Position numbers and translations under genes: made by a program | The notes under the pieces: generated by a model | What the model was told of the DNA's origin: nothing | The model's input: the letters and a program-made list of their open reading frames with translations, nothing else | Databases searched by the model: none | Source of the DNA: Phycisphaerae bacterium | GTDB taxonomy: Bacteria > Planctomycetota > Phycisphaerae > UBA1845 > CAIVHJ01 | Length of the DNA: 64,000 nucleotides | Assembly: GCA_022072405.1 (NCBI GenBank) | Contig: JAJVHX010000008.1 | Span: forward strand, 124,001 to 188,000 | Direction of reading: 5' to 3' | Shown: piece after piece, positions 61,133 to 64,000 of the stretch | How positions within the stretch are numbered: the stretch's first letter is position 1 | Layout of the letters: each line of letters opens with the position of its first letter

Positions 61133-64000
61133 TCAGTTAATGGACATGGCGGCGATGATATTGCTGCGGGCGGCGAAGCGTCCGGGGAACAACCCGGCGA
61201 CCAGGCAGGTCCCCAGTGTGATCAACAGTGCCCCGCTGACCAGTTCCCAGGGAATGGCCCAGGGGGGCTGAAAACCCCAGATCTGGAAGGTGGCGGTGTT
61301 GCTGCTGTGGGCCGCATGCAGGCCGAGGATCAATCCCAGCCCGGTACCCAGCAGACCGAGGATCAATGCTTCCGCCAGCACCAGCCGGATCACCTGCCAT
61401 TGCGTCGCCCCGATGGCCCGCAACAGGGCGATCTGGCGGATGCGTACCGCGACGTTGGCCATCATCAGATTTCCAGCTCCGATAGCAGCCACAATCAGCC
61501 CGATGATCGGAATGGTGGTGATCAGCCGCATCGCCTGGCGCAGCTCATTATCAATATCCTCTTTCAGCAGACGTATCGAACCGGAAACATTGCTCGGATC
61601 ACCCATCTGCTGAATGGCTTGTTGCAGCACGACCTGATCCTGATAGTATCGCCAGCGCTGCTCCGGTTTCATATCCTGCCAGTATTCACGGGTGTGACGC
61701 AGCGCCCGAGTAAATGGCAAAAGGTTGTGGGGGGGCAGCGGCGGCTGGGGCGGAGCTTTTTCGATGATCGACCACCAGCTCTGCACGGATGGTGTTAAAG
61801 CAGGAATTTCCGCCTGGTGGCGGCTGAGCTGTTTCGCCCATTTCAGAAATTCCGGGGCAAAATATTCATGCGATATTTTTTTCGGAAGCTCCGCCTGGCT
61901 GAATAATTCCGGAGCCGGGGTTTCCTGAAGCAAAGGGCTGAGGTTGAGCAGGGCCAGGTAAATGGTATCTTCCTGAAAATATTTACGGGCATCCTCAAAC
62001 GTCCCGATCAGCGTGGAAGCAGAAGCGCGCAATAGTTGATGTTCCGCCTGGAAATATTTGGCGGCGATATCGAGCGAAGGGGATTCGACAATTCCTGCCA
62101 CGATAAATGTAGCCTTACGCCAGCCATAGCGCACCGGAACCTCATCGCCTACTTTCAAACCCAGTTGATTCGCCCCCTCCACCGTCAGCAGCACATGGCC
62201 GCCGGAGAGCAATTGACTGCGAGCGGTTTCCGGATCGCCGGAGCGATACTCCAGCTTGGTCAGGCGCAGGAAGGGTTCCATATCCACCGCCACAAACATC
62301 GACGACGGAATGCGTAGTATGGCGATACCGGTGCGTTTTTCGGCATCGACCTGGCAGACAAAATTGTTGACGCAGATCAGATCGCGGACCTGTGGTAACG
62401 CCCGTACGGCCGCCAATCGCTCGGCCGGCACGCCGCGCGACATCCAGATAAACGCTTCCGGTATTTCAGTGGGGAAGCTCCAGCCGGCGAGAACACCTTC
62501 ACTATGCACACCCACCCCGACTACCAGTGCGAGCGTGACCATGAAGCCGGTACAGATCACCCCGCTCCGCCAAGGGGCGCTGGTAATCTGGTCCTGCAAG
62601 AGCTTGCGGCGGATACCCAAAATACCCGCCGCCACCATGGCCAGCACCTGACCCAGCGTTCTGATCAGAAACGGTGTCAGCAGTGCGTATCCCAGAAAGA
62701 GCGAAAACGTCATCGCGGCATTAATGCGCTTGATAAACCACCAGTCGCCGGGCATTTTACCAATGGCGGTCTGATGAATGGCGAGCAGTATCACCCCCAG
62801 CGCCGCCGCCCAGAATTCCAGCGTGCGCGGCGGATCGCTGGAATGAGGTCGCGTGGCCGCCAGCGGCGAGATGCGCAGCAACTGGATTGCCGGCACCAGC
62901 CCGCTGCCCACGCTGGTAATGAAACCGCCGACCAGCCCGACCCACAACCCCCGCCGGCTGATGACCAGTTCATGCAGATATTCCGGCGCCAGCGAGACGC
63001 TCAACTGCGTCAGAGCGATGCCCAGCGGCACGCCCGCCAGCACGCCGATTAATCCCATCGGTACAATTTCGGCGAGAGTAGCCAGGGCGATCTGGCCGCG
63101 CGTATAGCCCAGGCAGCGCATCATGCCCAGTTGCGTGAGCCGCTCGACCATGCCCATGCTCATCGTTGTTACCACGATGAATAACGATGTGAGCAGAGCT
63201 ACACTGGAGATGAGCATCAGGAAAAAATCACTCTGGTTGCGGGCATTGGTCAGTTGCTGCAGTCGGCTTTCGGCAGAGCGGACCAGAGCATTCTGGCCCA
63301 GCTCCTTCACCAGCGACTCCAGCTCGCTGGTCGCCGAGCGCAAGCCCTCCAGCGACCCATCCTTGAGAATCACGTCGATAATCTGGACCTGGTTGACCAG
63401 TTCGCCGCGCTGCTGGGCCACGGCCAGATCGATCACCACGTTGGGTCGCTGAAATTTCGCCACCCGCCGTTGCACAAATCGCCCGACGATGGCGAACCGA
63501 TAAATTCGTCCACCGGGTGTCCAGGTAACCGCCAGCGTATCGCCCACCCGCAGATTCCATTCGCGGGCCAGTGAATCCTCGATCATGCAGGCGTCGGGTT
63601 CGTTGGGTTGCAGCAGTCGGCCATGGCTGGGATCAGGCGTGTCGCTCAACGGCCCAGCCGCACCACGGAACGTGCGCAGGGCGTATTCATGGGTTGGGTC
63701 GATGCCCAGAATATCGATCGCTTCCAGACCTTCCTCAGGGGCGCTCTCACCGGCGGATTGATCCGGTGGAACTGCCCACCAGGCGTATTTCACGCGGGCC
63801 GCAGCGTCAGCGACGGCGGGATGTTGGCGGATCGGTTCGATCAGCTTGGCGCTGATTCGTCCCAGGAAAGGCGGCTCGACGCTGATCTGGCTTTTGCCCA
63901 CCCAGGCCACCACTTGGTCTTCTACCGCGGAGCGCACCGACTGGTTAGCGCTCATCACCCAGATCACCGTACCCACGCCCAGGGCGATGGCCAGGGCGGC
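61133..64000 (-). CDS. FtsX-type ABC permease, incomplete at the window end
   Basis: At least 947 residues, with the N-terminus beyond the window (the reverse frame stays open up to base 64000, with ALAIALGVGTVIWVMSANQS reading as the first membrane helix). Two large extracytoplasmic regions alternate with FtsX helices; FFLMLISSVALLTSLFIVVTTM then MGMVERLTQLGMMRCLGYTR is the first FtsX domain and ALLRAIGATQWQVIRLVLAE with LILGLLGTGLGLILGLHA the last. This is the layout of the two-FtsX-domain permeases that pair with a LolD-type ATPase. No ATPase is next to it in the window, so its partner would lie beyond 64 kb. It is likely a lipoprotein or peptide exporter. Confidence 0.85.
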   Translation of the reverse strand, partial: AALAIALGVGTVIWVMSANQSVRSAVEDQVVAWVGKSQISVEPPFLGRISAKLIEPIRQHPAVADAAARVKYAWWAVPPDQSAGESAPEEGLEAIDILGIDPTHEYALRTFRGAAGPLSDTPDPSHGRLLQPNEPDACMIEDSLAREWNLRVGDTLAVTWTPGGRIYRFAIVGRFVQRRVAKFQRPNVVIDLAVAQQRGELVNQVQIIDVILKDGSLEGLRSATSELESLVKELGQNALVRSAESRLQQLTNARNQSDFFLMLISSVALLTSLFIVVTTMSMGMVERLTQLGMMRCLGYTRGQIALATLAEIVPMGLIGVLAGVPLGIALTQLSVSLAPEYLHELVISRRGLWVGLVGGFITSVGSGLVPAIQLLRISPLAATRPHSSDPPRTLEFWAAALGVILLAIHQTAIGKMPGDWWFIKRINAAMTFSLFLGYALLTPFLIRTLGQVLAMVAAGILGIRRKLLQDQITSAPWRSGVICTGFMVTLALVVGVGVHSEGVLAGWSFPTEIPEAFIWMSRGVPAERLAAVRALPQVRDLICVNNFVCQVDAEKRTGIAILRIPSSMFVAVDMEPFLRLTKLEYRSGDPETARSQLLSGGHVLLTVEGANQLGLKVGDEVPVRYGWRKATFIVAGIVESPSLDIAAKYFQAEHQLLRASASTLIGTFEDARKYFQEDTIYLALLNLSPLLQETPAPELFSQAELPKKISHEYFAPEFLKWAKQLSRHQAEIPALTPSVQSWWSIIEKAPPQPPLPPHNLLPFTRALRHTREYWQDMKPEQRWRYYQDQVVLQQAIQQMGDPSNVSGSIRLLKEDIDNELRQAMRLITTIPIIGLIVAAIGAGNLMMANVAVRIRQIALLRAIGATQWQVIRLVLAEALILGLLGTGLGLILGLHAAHSSNTATFQIWGFQPPWAIPWELVSGALLITLGTCLVAGLFPGRFAARSNIIAAMSIN

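Noticed and set aside
1-64000. tRNA, rRNA or insertion sequence
   Set aside because: No cloverleaf, conserved rRNA block or transposase gene was recognised on reading; this does not exclude a diverged tRNA.

Overview
The window looks like chromosomal DNA of a menaquinone-respiring member of the Planctomycetota, possibly Phycisphaerae or an uncultured relative. The main clues are two proteins with the short zinc ribbon CxxCxYxLxG...RCPECG, which is very common in that phylum, one of the small 'FxPFxI' hypothetical proteins found there, exported proteases with PKD domains and a C-terminal sorting tail, and many short palindromic intergenic repeats. Assignment to the phylum is inference from protein style; no rRNA or tRNA gene was recognised.

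0-17 kb: acetyltransferase fragment, alpha/beta hydrolase, a GT-C type membrane glycosyltransferase, then late menaquinone (futalosine-type) genes scattered among others: UbiA-type prenyltransferase (3736-4623), UbiX flavin prenyltransferase (4983-5573), UbiE/MenG methyltransferase (7571-8332) and UbiD decarboxylase (15065-16609). Between them sits a signalling block: SpoIIE-type phosphatase, a chemoreceptor with a CxxCH haem site, and a bacteriohemerythrin. The intergenic DNA here carries at least four families of short palindromic repeats, one of them a MITE-like element of about 90 bp in four copies, and a 21-bp tandem array.

17-36 kb: galE, then a long same-strand run for the cell envelope (lnt, HEAT lipoprotein, mreD, PBP2, rodA, a degenerate metallo-beta-lactamase-fold protein, a DUF151 nuclease and a retropepsin-like lipidless exported protein), an NtrC-type regulator with a degenerate receiver, alanine dehydrogenase, a MacA/MacB-like export system, and an orphan two-domain ABC permease.

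36-48 kb: two tandem paralogous subtilases with PKD domains, and further on a third secreted protein; all three end in the same Cys-Gly plus hydrophobic helix plus Arg tail. Embedded in and after this block are propionate genes prpC and prpB and an exported arsenate-reductase-like protein.

48-64 kb: acyl-CoA catabolism. prpD, an HdrD-like ETF:menaquinone oxidoreductase, etfA, etfB, a B12-binding domain fused to a MeaB-type GTPase, an acyl-CoA mutase large subunit, and two enoyl-CoA hydratase-family proteins (one at 42.9 kb). The mutase carries Phe and Gln at the two positions that separate isobutyryl-CoA mutase from methylmalonyl-CoA mutase. Together these suggest oxidation of branched or short acyl-CoAs with electrons passed via ETF to menaquinone, and propionyl-CoA removed by the methylcitrate cycle. 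The window ends inside an FtsX-type ABC permease.
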